Part shown: positions 18,843 to 26,464 of the stretch, piece by piece
Numbering within the stretch: the stretch's first letter is position 1
Layout of the letters: each line of letters starts with the position of its first letter
NCBI GenBank assembly: GCA_002412545.1
Contig: DHVG01000026.1
Span: 38,013-102,012, forward strand
DNA: 64,000 nt
Direction of reading: 5' to 3'
Origin: Elusimicrobia bacterium UBA5214
Lineage (GTDB): Bacteria > Elusimicrobiota > UBA5214
Program-made: the position numbers and the translations under genes
Notes under the pieces: generated by a model
The model's database searches: none
What the model was told of the DNA's origin: nothing
Seen by the model: only the letters and a program-made list of their open reading frames with translations

Positions 18843-18892
18843 TTTTTGCATTTTTGCTGAAACGAACCTTAGCGGAAACAAAAATGCAAAAA
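18843..18892. repeat. 14-bp perfect inverted repeat
   Basis: TTTTTGCATTTTTG (18843-18856) and its exact reverse complement (18879-18892) with a 22-nt loop, upstream of thrB and downstream of thiC. Could fold as a hairpin on either strand; no clean T-tract terminator form. Confidence 0.75.
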
Positions 18893-18904
18893 TAATTTGT
18901 CTTT

Positions 18905-20197
18905 TTACACTCCAATTTCAGTGGATATTTTCAAGGCACAATATTTGCCACACATTGTGCATATTTTTGCACCGTTAAGTTTTTCCGGATGAAATTTGCG
19001 AAATTTTTCTTTGTCTAAAGTCAAACTCTCCTGTCCTTGCCAGTCCAAATCTTTACGGAAATGAGAAAATTTTTCATCCCACTCTTTTGCCCCTTTTACC
19101 CCTTTAACAATATCTGCCGAATGTGCGGCAATCCGTGAAGCAATTACTCCTTCCCGCACATCTTCCACGGTCGGTAAACGCAAATGTTCACCGGGGGTGA
19201 CATAACAAAGAAAATCTGCACCATACATCGCCGCCATCGCCCCACCAATCGCACCAACAATATGGTCATACCCAGCAGCGACATCAGTCACTAACGGTCC
19301 AAGCACATAGAAAGGTGCGTTAGCGGTTAATTTTTTCGCTAAACGAACATTTTTTTCAATCTGGTCTAAAGGGATATGGCCTGGTCCTTCAACCATTACT
19401 TGCACCCGCCGCTGGCGGGCTCTTTTCACCAATTCACCAAGCACGGATAATTCAGCAACCTGTGCCGAATCAGTCGCATCCGCAATTGCTCCCGGACGCA
19501 AACCATCACCTAAACTCAAAGTTACATCATAATTATAAGCAATATCCAGCAACCGGTCAAAATGTTCATAAAGCGGATTTTCTTTTTTATTTATATTCAT
19601 CCACTGGGCTAAAAATGCACCACCACGACTGACAATGCCGGCAACCCGTTTACTTTTTTTCAAAATTGCTAAATTTTTTCTGGTTAAACCACAGTGGACA
19701 GTCATAAAGTCAACACCTTCATTCGCCTGTTCTTCAATTATCTCAAACAAGTGGTCAATATCCATTCCCGAAATTGCGAAGCCTTTTTGTGAAACTTCGC
19801 AAGCAACCTGATAAATTGGCACTGTCCCAATCGGCACAGTAGAATTTTCTAAAACCATTTTGCGTATTTCCCGGAGATTACCACCCGTGGAAAGGTCCAT
19901 CACGGCATCCGCACCATATTTTATTGCTACCTGAAGTTTTCCTTTCTCTTCTTCCAGATTTATTCTCTGTGGTGAAGTCCCGATATTCGCATTAATCTTC
20001 GTCCTTAATCCTTTCCCTATCCCTACAATCCGTAGTTTGTAGTTTGTAGTTTGTAGTTTGGAAATATTACAGGGAATTACAATTGTTCCTTCAACTAATC
20101 CTTTTGCAATAAACTCAACTGGTTGTTTTTCTTCTTGAGCAACCTTTTTTACTTCTTCCGGTATTTTATTTTGAATACACTTTTCAATAATGGTCAT
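18905..20197 (-). CDS. thiC: phosphomethylpyrimidine synthase
   Basis: Radical SAM enzyme rearranging aminoimidazole ribotide to HMP-P for thiamine. The C-terminal cluster motif CTMCGKYC is present near residues 418-425. GIGKGLRTKINANIGTSP, the DLSTGGN loop and EGPGHIP are conserved blocks. 430 aa, the common length. A small insert (KLQTTNYKLRIV, DNA 20020-20062) precedes the NANIGTS block. Overlaps thiE by 4 nt, so the two are translationally coupled. I found no convincing TPP riboswitch upstream of the thi genes. Confidence 0.96.
   Translation of the reverse strand: MTIIEKCIQNKIPEEVKKVAQEEKQPVEFIAKGLVEGTIVIPCNISKLQTTNYKLRIVGIGKGLRTKINANIGTSPQRINLEEEKGKLQVAIKYGADAVMDLSTGGNLREIRKMVLENSTVPIGTVPIYQVACEVSQKGFAISGMDIDHLFEIIEEQANEGVDFMTVHCGLTRKNLAILKKSKRVAGIVSRGGAFLAQWMNINKKENPLYEHFDRLLDIAYNYDVTLSLGDGLRPGAIADATDSAQVAELSVLGELVKRARQRRVQVMVEGPGHIPLDQIEKNVRLAKKLTANAPFYVLGPLVTDVAAGYDHIVGAIGGAMAAMYGADFLCYVTPGEHLRLPTVEDVREGVIASRIAAHSADIVKGVKGAKEWDEKFSHFRKDLDWQGQESLTLDKEKFRKFHPEKLNGAKICTMCGKYCALKISTEIGV
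20020..20062. repeat. word repeat inside thiC
   Basis: Four tandem copies of GTAGTTT, read in frame as part of a 12-residue insertion before the NANIGTS block. Confidence 0.75.
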
Positions 20198-20904
20198 TTA
20201 AACTTTCTCTTCTCCTTTTTGGAAACTAATAAATCTTTAAGTTCTTTAGTTCTTTGACGAATATTTTTTTGTCCGAAGACAGCACGGATGACCGCAATTC
20301 GTTCGGCACCAGCAGAGATTACTTCCTGAAGATTATCCTGATTTATTCCGCCAATGGCAAAAAAAGGTATCTTCACTTTTTTTTTGACCTCCGAGATTAT
20401 TTCCAGCCCGAGCGGTTTATACTTCGGTTTTAAAGGTGTAGAAAAAATCGGTCCGATACTGATATAGTCAGCACCATCTTTTTCGGCTTGAACTGCTTGT
20501 TTTAAATTATGCGTTGAGACACCAACGACAAAGTCGGTGTAAGGTTTAAAGTGTAAAGTTAAAAGTTTTTTTACCTCAAGAACTGACAGATCTTCTTGGC
20601 CTAAATGCAAACCGTCGGCAGAAATGGCTAAAGCAAGGTCTAAACGATTATTCACAATCAGCGGAATATTATATTTTTTTGTCAAGGAACGTAAATTCTT
20701 GCCAATTTGATAGTATTCTCGGTCAGTCAATTTCTTAGCCCGGAACTGGATTACCTCTGCACCTCCAATAATTGCTTCTTCAACACTCCTTGTGTAATTT
20801 GGAATTTGGAATCTGCCCGTTCTCCGCAGTAGCCCCGCTTCGGAGGGTGGATAATTTTTAATTTCGGGGGTGACTACATAAAGCCGCCAATTTACTAACT
20901 TCAT
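20194..20904 (-). CDS. thiE: thiamine-phosphate synthase
   Basis: Joins HMP-PP and thiazole phosphate. TIM-barrel motifs are clear: IQFRAKKLTDRE, PLIVNNRLDLALA, GLHLGQED, VSTHNLKQA, ISIGPIF, FAIGGIN. I set the start at the ATG at 20904, which has GGGAAG upstream; the longer frame would only translate the adjacent GATTAC repeat. 236 aa, longer than the usual 205-220. The excess is a repeat-derived loop (NYPPSEAGLLRRTGRFQIP; DNA about 20796-20865) after the first strand. Confidence 0.93.
   Translation of the reverse strand: MKLVNWRLYVVTPEIKNYPPSEAGLLRRTGRFQIPNYTRSVEEAIIGGAEVIQFRAKKLTDREYYQIGKNLRSLTKKYNIPLIVNNRLDLALAISADGLHLGQEDLSVLEVKKLLTLHFKPYTDFVVGVSTHNLKQAVQAEKDGADYISIGPIFSTPLKPKYKPLGLEIISEVKKKVKIPFFAIGGINQDNLQEVISAGAERIAVIRAVFGQKNIRQRTKELKDLLVSKKEKRKFK
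20796..20865. repeat. composite insert inside thiE
   Basis: AATTTGGAATTTGGAATC words followed by a GC-rich core with CCGTTCTCCGCAG and CTTCGGAGGGTGG arms; in frame. Confidence 0.7.
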
Positions 20905-20922
20905 TTTTCTTCCCAAAGAATT

Positions 20923-21020
20923 GATTACAGTGATTTTCAAAAGACGATTCCAGCGATAAAGTCTTTGGTTCGGTTATTCAATCACCGTAATCGTAAAGTT
21001 GTTCAATCGCTATAATCATC
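20923..21020. repeat. intergenic word palindrome, GATTACAGTGATT family
   Basis: Arms GATTACAGTGATTTTC + ACGATTCCAGCGAT versus AATCACCGTAATCGT + CAATCGCTATAATCATC. The right arm codes the last residues and TGA stop of the upstream thiD2-like gene. Confidence 0.8.
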
Positions 21021-21476
21021 TCTCTCTTTAAGAGCTAGAAATATATCTTTTTCTAAAGCGTAAACACGGAATCGCAATTTTTTGAATTTCTCACCAAGCG
21101 AAGCAGAAACTATTTTGCCAAATTCTTCTAAAACACGTAGTGCTTCTTCACTCCGCGAAAAATTTGCCATTACTAAATTTTTTATATTTTTTCGTTTTTT
21201 TTCTTTTGTCCTCGCACCAAAATCTGAATTTATATCTCGCGCTTGAATCAGTTGCGGATACATTTTTCTCACAATTTCATTTAACTCTAATCTAATCTTT
21301 TTTAATTCTATAGCAATTTTATATTTCGGTAAAACGAAACGAAAAACATCTTCTACTATTCGTAAACCTTCACGGGCACGGTTAAAATTCGCATCCAGCA
21401 GACGGTAAATTCTTGAATCATTAACAAATTCGCAGGGGATATTCTTCTTAACTTTTGAGGAGAGAATTTTAGGCAT
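21003..21476 (-). CDS. thiD2: ThiD2-like protein (putative HMP-P kinase)
   Basis: 157 aa, all-helical looking, with RLLDANFNRAREGLRIVEDVFRF and MANFSRSEEALRVLEEFGKI. These are the hallmark segments of the small domain found alone or fused to the N-terminus of ThiE and named ThiD2, a monofunctional hydroxymethylpyrimidine phosphate kinase unrelated to ThiD. Position directly upstream of thiE-thiC supports that role and would explain the absence of thiD here. Family assignment is from recognised motifs; enzymatic role is inferred. The C-terminal residues and stop come from the adjoining GATTAC repeat. Confidence 0.78.
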   Translation of the reverse strand: MPKILSSKVKKNIPCEFVNDSRIYRLLDANFNRAREGLRIVEDVFRFVLPKYKIAIELKKIRLELNEIVRKMYPQLIQARDINSDFGARTKEKKRKNIKNLVMANFSRSEEALRVLEEFGKIVSASLGEKFKKLRFRVYALEKDIFLALKERDDYSD

Positions 21477-21478
21477 TG

Positions 21479-21498
21479 AGCGAAGGCTCGCCTTCGCT
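21479..21498. repeat. compact GC-rich palindrome
   Basis: AGCGAAGGC and GCCTTCGCT form a 9-bp stem with a 2-nt loop. It holds the stop codon of rfaE2 and lies just before the thiD2-like start. Confidence 0.8.
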
Positions 21499-21986
21499 TA
21501 GCTACGGCGAAGCGAATTTTTTATTTTCCTGATTAGACCAGTAGTAGATTTACCTTTTACCAAAGGTATGGTGACTACTTTACCGCCGCAGGACTGAACG
21601 AAATCTCTGCCTACGATTTCGTCTAAAGAATAATCACCACCTTTAACTAATATATCCGGCTTAACCTGACGAATGAGATTCGCTGGTGTCTCTTCAGAAA
21701 AAATGGTTACATAATCCACAAATTCTAAAGCCGATAAGATTTCTGCTCGTTCTTTTTCCGGAACTAAAGGACGTCCTGTACCTTTAAGTTTTTTTACTGA
21801 AGAATCACTGTTTAAACCTACCACGAGAATATCTCCTAACGCTTTCGCTTTTTTTAAGTATTGGATATGCCCGTAATGTAAAAGGTCAAAACAACCGTTA
21901 GTGAAAACAACTTTTTTCTTCTTTTTTTTTAATTTATTCAACATTATTTTCAACTCAGATAACTTTTTTATTTTCCTCTCTTTCAT
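21498..21986 (-). CDS. rfaE2: D-glycero-beta-D-manno-heptose 1-phosphate adenylyltransferase
   Basis: Nucleotidyltransferase activating heptose-1-phosphate for LPS inner core. TNGCFDLLHYGHIQYL carries the HxGH catalytic motif (about residues 38-41), GLNSDSSVKKLKG follows, and GKSTTGLIRKI is the C-terminal signature. 162 aa is the size of the stand-alone C-terminal half of HldE. gmhA, the first enzyme of the pathway, lies directly upstream. The last few residues and TAA stop are encoded by the palindrome at 21479-21498 and its flank. Confidence 0.93.
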   Translation of the reverse strand: MKERKIKKLSELKIMLNKLKKKKKKVVFTNGCFDLLHYGHIQYLKKAKALGDILVVGLNSDSSVKKLKGTGRPLVPEKERAEILSALEFVDYVTIFSEETPANLIRQVKPDILVKGGDYSLDEIVGRDFVQSCGGKVVTIPLVKGKSTTGLIRKIKNSLRRS

Positions 21987-22017
21987 AACTATTTCTAAAA
22001 ATGATTACCCGGAAATG

Positions 22018-22118
22018 TCATTGCGAGTCAAAGACGAAGCAATCTCATAAGATTGCCACGCTCCTTTTCCTCAGAACCTTGACAGGTTTTCGGAACAGGT
22101 CTGTCGCTCGCAATGACC
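22018..22118. repeat. GTCATTGCGAG-type palindromic repeat
   Basis: GTCATTGCGAG at the left and CTCGCAATGAC at the right, with GCAATCTCATAAGATTGC and other nested pairs inside. This REP-like type is widespread in bacterial genomes. A diverged second copy is at 35355-35440. Confidence 0.85.
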
Positions 22119-22167
22119 CCCGTAGACATCGAAGTCATCTGCGTAATCTGGCTTTTAATCTGCGTAA

Positions 22168-22773
22168 TCAGGGATTCTTTTCTTTAAACAATTCTTCCTC
22201 TACAAGTTGACAGATTATATGTCCGACGGTGATATGTATTTCCTGTATCCTTGCGGTAATTGAAGAAGGAACACAAAGTGCTAAATCAACAATGTTTTTT
22301 AGTTTACCCCCAGTTTGTCCTAAAAAACCCACGGTATAAGCACCTCGTTTTTTTGCTTCTTTTATCCCTTCAATCACATTTACTGAATTACCACTGGTAG
22401 AAATACCGATTATGATATCTCCTTTATCTACTAATCCTTCTATTTGACGCGAAAAAATTTTTTCAAAACCGTAATCGTTACCAATCGCCGTAAGTGCGGA
22501 GGTATCGGTAGTTAAAGCAATTGCTGGTAAACTTCTACGCTCTTTTTGAAATCTTGAAATCAGTTCAGTAGCCAGATGCTGGGCATCAGCGGCTGAACCC
22601 CCGTTACCGAAAAAAATAACTTTTTTGCCTTGCCGGAAGCATTGAATTGTTTTTTGAGCAATTTTAGCAATAATTTCACTTTGTTCTTTGAGAGTTTTTT
22701 CTTTAACTTCAATACTTTCTCTAATTAAGAATTTAATTTTTTCTTTCACTTTACACCTTACACTTTGAACCAA
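22168..22773 (-). CDS. gmhA: phosphoheptose isomerase
   Basis: SIS-domain enzyme converting sedoheptulose 7-phosphate to heptose 7-phosphate for LPS. FFGNGGSAADAQHLATEL, ALTTDTSALTAIGNDYGF, GISTSGNS and the C-terminal EIHITVGHIICQ with zinc-binding His are present. 201 aa. No ATG fits: the frame opens with a TTG at 22773, eight nt after the accC stop and with AAGGG upstream. Early residues are partly encoded by CACCTTACAC words. Confidence 0.93.
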   Translation of the reverse strand: MVQSVRCKVKEKIKFLIRESIEVKEKTLKEQSEIIAKIAQKTIQCFRQGKKVIFFGNGGSAADAQHLATELISRFQKERRSLPAIALTTDTSALTAIGNDYGFEKIFSRQIEGLVDKGDIIIGISTSGNSVNVIEGIKEAKKRGAYTVGFLGQTGGKLKNIVDLALCVPSSITARIQEIHITVGHIICQLVEEELFKEKNP

Positions 22774-22781
22774 TTTTTCAA

Positions 22782-24131
22782 TTACCCTTCAAGAAGATAT
22801 TTCTGAATAAAATTAGTATCAATTTCGCCTTTGAGAAAATGTTCGTTTTTCATTATTTTCTGATGGAAAGGAATTGTCGTGGTTATCCCTTCAATAATTA
22901 ATTCATTTAGGGCGCGTTGCATTCGGTAAATACATTTCTCACGATTTTCATCTTCAACAATAAGTTTAGCAATTAAACTATCATAGTACGGTGGTATAGT
23001 GTAGCCGGAATAGATATGCGTATCTATTCTTACTCCCGGACCACCAGGAGAAATAAAATTATTTATTTTCCCCGGGCAGGGAATAAAATCGCGTTCCCAA
23101 TCTTCCGCATTAATCCGACATTCAATCACATGTCCACAAATTTTTATCTTATCCGAATCGTAATCTAACTTTTCACCAGCCGCTAAACGGATTTGCTCTT
23201 TTACTAAATCAATCCCACTAACCATCTCGGTAATTGTATGTTCAACTTGAACCCGAGTATTCATTTCAATAAAATAAAAGTCGCCTTTGGGGTCAAGAAT
23301 AAATTCTACTGTCCCGGTGGTAAGATAACCAGCATTCTTTGCCGCACGGCGTGCCGCTTCACCCATATGACGCCGGACCTTGGAACTTATTCGTGGGGAA
23401 GGACTCTCTTCAAGTAATTTTTGATGTCGACGCTGGATTGAACAATCTCTTTCCGGGAAATAAACAACTTTACCCTTATTATCAGCTAAAATCTGAAATT
23501 CAATATGGTTATGCTCTTCAATACATTTTTCTAAATAAACTTCCGGGTTAGAAAATGATGCTTTCGCTTCTCCCTGAGCAGTAGCAATCGCATTTTTCAA
23601 AGCATCTTCATTTTGGACTAAACGCATCCCTTTCCCTCCACCACCAGCACGCGCTTTCACCATTAAAGGGTAACCAATTTTTTTTGCAATTTTTAGTAAA
23701 TGACCGTCTTCCAAAGAAACCGGTTCTTCGGTTCCAGGAATAACCGGGACACCTGCTTTCTTCATAATCTTCCTTGCTTCCACTTTATCACCCATTTTTT
23801 TAATCACTTCTGCCGGAGGACCGATAAACTTAATCCCACTTGATTCGCAGACCTCAGCAAATTGTGCATTTTCGGCTAAGAAACCGTAACCAGGATGAAT
23901 GGCATCAGCCCCGGTTATCTCCGCTGCCGAAATAATACTTGGGACATTGAGATAACTATCATTTGCTGGTGCCGGTCCGATACATACGGATTCATCGGCT
24001 AACTTCACATGAAGACAATCACGGTCAATATCCGAATGTACCGCAACTGTTGCAATACCTAATTCACGACAGGCACGAATTACTCTGACTGCAATTTCGC
24101 CACGATTAGCGATTAAAACTTTCTTAAACAT
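22782..24131 (-). CDS. accC: acetyl-CoA carboxylase, biotin carboxylase subunit
   Basis: ATP-dependent carboxylation of the biotin on BCCP, first step of fatty-acid synthesis. LIANRGEIAVRVIRACRELG at the N-terminus, the glycine-rich ATP loop KARAGGGGKGMR, the EFILDPKGDFYFIEMNTRVQVEH core and C-terminal domain are all intact. 449 aa, standard. Overlaps accB by 8 nt, so stoichiometric expression is likely. accA/accD are not in the window. Confidence 0.97.
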   Translation of the reverse strand: MFKKVLIANRGEIAVRVIRACRELGIATVAVHSDIDRDCLHVKLADESVCIGPAPANDSYLNVPSIISAAEITGADAIHPGYGFLAENAQFAEVCESSGIKFIGPPAEVIKKMGDKVEARKIMKKAGVPVIPGTEEPVSLEDGHLLKIAKKIGYPLMVKARAGGGGKGMRLVQNEDALKNAIATAQGEAKASFSNPEVYLEKCIEEHNHIEFQILADNKGKVVYFPERDCSIQRRHQKLLEESPSPRISSKVRRHMGEAARRAAKNAGYLTTGTVEFILDPKGDFYFIEMNTRVQVEHTITEMVSGIDLVKEQIRLAAGEKLDYDSDKIKICGHVIECRINAEDWERDFIPCPGKINNFISPGGPGVRIDTHIYSGYTIPPYYDSLIAKLIVEDENREKCIYRMQRALNELIIEGITTTIPFHQKIMKNEHFLKGEIDTNFIQKYLLEG

Positions 24132-24597
24132 TGTTTTTTTTATCTGTTTCCATCAGTGTTTCGGTCTCAACAAGGAAAAGGTCCTGCCCGTATTCTACCG
24201 GGGTAGCATTTTCAACTAAAATTTTTACAATTCTACCGTTTACATTAGCAACAACATCTTTTATAATTCTCATTGCCTCAATTACCGCAACTTTTTCTCC
24301 AACTGAAACATGGTCATTTTCCATAACTAACGGTGGACGGTCGGGTAAAGAACGATAGAAAGTTCCCACCATTGGCGACTTTATCGGAAGAACTTTTTCC
24401 TCCTTCTTTTTATTTTCTCCGGAAGAAAGAACCGGGGGTTTTTCCCCGGCAGTTTCTGAAGGGGTAACTTTTTCTTCACCGGAAATTACAGTTCCACGTT
24501 TAAAGGCAATTTTTGTTCCTTCTTTTTCCCAATAAAGTTCTTCAATATCCGTGTCTTTAACCAATTCAATAAATTTTTTTACTTGTTCTAAGTCCAT
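24124..24597 (-). CDS. accB: biotin carboxyl carrier protein with Arg at the biotin-lysine position
   Basis: Carrier subunit of acetyl-CoA carboxylase. N-terminal helix region, a charged Pro/Lys-rich linker (about 40-70), then a biotinyl domain from KSPMVGTFYRSLP. The biotin hairpin reads VIEAMRIIKDVVANVNG: the canonical AMKM lysine is Arg110 (codon AGA, read at 24268-24270). A Lys sits three residues later (K113), which is not the normal acceptor. The rest of the domain looks functional. Start at the ATG at 24597; an upstream TTG would lie in a repeat. Coupled to accC. Confidence 0.92.
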   Translation of the reverse strand: MDLEQVKKFIELVKDTDIEELYWEKEGTKIAFKRGTVISGEEKVTPSETAGEKPPVLSSGENKKKEEKVLPIKSPMVGTFYRSLPDRPPLVMENDHVSVGEKVAVIEAMRIIKDVVANVNGRIVKILVENATPVEYGQDLFLVETETLMETDKKNNV

Positions 24598-24610
24598 CTC
24601 TTTTCTAAAA

Positions 24611-24660
24611 AAGTCCAAATTCCAAAATTTGACATTTGAACTTTGATATTTGGATTTTTC
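24611..24660. repeat. intergenic word palindrome, TCCAAAT/ATTTGGA family
   Basis: GTCCAAATTCCAAAATTTG opposed to TTTGATATTTGGATTTTT, between accB and efp. Confidence 0.7.
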
Positions 24661-24662
24661 AG

Positions 24663-25220
24663 CTAAACTCGTTCCTGATATTCGCCGGTTTCCGTATTGA
24701 TTTTTACTATATCACCTTCATTAACAAAAAGTGGCACTTGAACAACCGTGCCGGTTTCTAAAGTCGCTGGTTTGAGAACATTACTTACCGTGTCTCCGCG
24801 TATCCCTGGCACAGTCGCTACAACTTTTAAATCAACCGTTAAAGGTAACTGAACACCAATAATTTCTCCTTCTAAATATAAAACTTCAATTTCGCTATTT
24901 TCTTTGAGAAATTTTTTGTTTTCACCTAAGGTCTTTTCATCCAAAGGGAATTGTTCATAACTCTCTAAATCCATAAAATAATAAGTTGCTTCGTTATGAT
25001 AAAGATATTGTTTTTTCTTTTTCTCTAAGACTAAATCTTTAAACTTTTCACCGGATTTAAAAGTCTGTTCAATTATTGCACCAGTATGTAAATTTTTAAG
25101 TTTGGTCCGCATTACTGCTCCACCTTTGCCTGGCTTATGATGCTGAAACCAAACAATCCGGTAGGGTTGACCTTCAAATTCAATATTTAATCCGTTACGA
25201 AAATCAGCAGTAGTAATCAT
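24663..25220 (-). CDS. efp: elongation factor P
   Basis: Relieves ribosome stalling on polyproline stretches. KOW-like domain I with the tip loop KPGKGGA; Lys32 occupies the position modified in other bacteria, so a lysine-modifying pathway (not arginine rhamnosylation) would be expected. Two OB-like domains follow. 185 aa, standard. AAAGGG precedes the ATG. Followed by accB and accC, a very common neighbourhood (pepQ-efp-accB-accC). Confidence 0.97.
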   Translation of the reverse strand: MITTADFRNGLNIEFEGQPYRIVWFQHHKPGKGGAVMRTKLKNLHTGAIIEQTFKSGEKFKDLVLEKKKKQYLYHNEATYYFMDLESYEQFPLDEKTLGENKKFLKENSEIEVLYLEGEIIGVQLPLTVDLKVVATVPGIRGDTVSNVLKPATLETGTVVQVPLFVNEGDIVKINTETGEYQERV

Positions 25221-25227
25221 TTCCCTT

Positions 25228-25291
25228 TAAATTATGAATTATGAATGCTGAATTATGAATTAAAATCATACCTCATACTTCATAACTCATA
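25228..25291. repeat. intergenic word palindrome, AATTATGAAT family
   Basis: AATTATGAATTATGAATG opposed to CATACTTCATAACTCATAC. The right arm codes the last residues and TGA stop of the M24 peptidase. Confidence 0.8.
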
Positions 25292-26379
25292 CTTTTTGTT
25301 AGAACTTCACATCCTTTTTCGGTCACTAAAACTACATCTTCAATTCTTACCCCAAATTCTTTGGGGATATAAATACCGGGTTCAATTGTAAAAACCATAC
25401 CCGGTTTGAGAACTTCTTTATCTTTTACACTTAAATAAGGTTTCTCGTGAATATCAACACCAATACCGTGACCGAGATTATGCAAAAAATATTTAGCATA
25501 ACCTGCTTGCTGAATTACTTTAAAAGCAAGAGAAAAAATTCGTTTTGTCTTTACACTTGGTTTAACCCCGGTGATTGCTTTCTTTTGTGCTTCTTCAACA
25601 ATTTGGTATACCTGCTTAAATAACTTGGTTATTTTACCTAAAAAAATTACTCTTGTCAAGTCAGAACTGTAACCCCGGTAAACTACCCCTAAATCAAGTA
25701 AAACGGGATCATTTTCTTGGAAAATATAATCGGAAGTAAGATGATGGGAGTAGGAACTATTCATCCCGCCAGCAACAATCGTCTCAAAAGACACGCCTTG
25801 CGCACCTTCTTTTTTTAAATAATACTCAATTTCATTAGCTAATTCTCGTTCACTCATTCCTGGATGAATAATTTTTTTTGCATACCGGTAACCCTTAAGA
25901 ACCAATTGACAAGATTTACGGATAAGATTAATTTCGTTTGCATCTTTGATTTCTCTTAAATCAGTTACCAAATCCTTACAAGAATTAAATTTTATCCTTG
26001 CTGTCTTTTTCAATTTTTCTACCTTACTCAAACTGATTTTCTCCGGGTCAAAGAAAACGGCTTCCAATTTTTCTTCTTGAACGATACCACTAAAAAGAGA
26101 AAATAAATCTTTACCCTGTAAAAAAACTAATTTCTCTTCTGCTTGGTGTGAACCCCGTCCTTGCATGCAAGAGCGGAGTGAACCGAAATGGTTCACACCT
26201 TGTCCATAAAGTAATGGTAAAAGAAAAAGAAAAAACTTCTCTTTCGCAAGTAACCCCCAATAACCATCCTGCCGGAATCCAGTCAAATAAAATAAATCAC
26301 TTTTATCAGTAATTAATATTCCTTGGTTTGCTTTAATTCTTTTGCGTAATTTATCCAGACGTGCAAAATAAATGTCCAT
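25273..26379 (-). CDS. pepQ: Xaa-Pro aminopeptidase/dipeptidase (M24B)
   Basis: Metallopeptidase cleaving X-Pro bonds. C-terminal pita-bread domain with the five metal ligands in DLGVVYRGYSSD (two Asp), HNLGHGIG (His), EPGIYIP (Glu) and RIEDVVLV (Glu). N-terminal creatinase-like domain about 1-125. 368 aa, slightly long. About 18 residues (YGQGVNHFGSLRSCMQGRG) in the N-terminal domain come from a palindromic insert at 26145-26199. Upstream of efp as in many bacteria. Confidence 0.92.
   Translation of the reverse strand: MDIYFARLDKLRKRIKANQGILITDKSDLFYLTGFRQDGYWGLLAKEKFFLFLLPLLYGQGVNHFGSLRSCMQGRGSHQAEEKLVFLQGKDLFSLFSGIVQEEKLEAVFFDPEKISLSKVEKLKKTARIKFNSCKDLVTDLREIKDANEINLIRKSCQLVLKGYRYAKKIIHPGMSERELANEIEYYLKKEGAQGVSFETIVAGGMNSSYSHHLTSDYIFQENDPVLLDLGVVYRGYSSDLTRVIFLGKITKLFKQVYQIVEEAQKKAITGVKPSVKTKRIFSLAFKVIQQAGYAKYFLHNLGHGIGVDIHEKPYLSVKDKEVLKPGMVFTIEPGIYIPKEFGVRIEDVVLVTEKGCEVLTKSMSYEV
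26145..26199. repeat. palindromic insert inside the M24 peptidase gene
   Basis: GGTGTGAACC (26145-26154) and exact GGTTCACACC (26190-26199) flank a central CTTGCATGCAAG self-palindrome at 26160-26171. Read in frame. Confidence 0.85.
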
Positions 26380-26388
26380 CTTTTTTAC

Positions 26389-26460
26389 AATTATGAGTTA
26401 TGAGTTATGAAGTATGAGGTATGATTTTAATTCATAATTCAGCATTCATAATTCATACTT
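26389..26460. repeat. intergenic word palindrome, AATTATGAAT family
   Basis: Left arm AATTATGAGTTATGAG and TATGAAGTATGAG words, right arm TTCATAATTCAGCATTC and ATAATTCATAC. Between the M24 peptidase and wecB. Confidence 0.8.
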
Positions 26461-26464
26461 TTTT

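Noticed and set aside
20905..21002. TPP riboswitch before thiE-thiC
   Set aside because: The spacer is a GATTAC-family palindrome; the conserved riboswitch cores are not visible.
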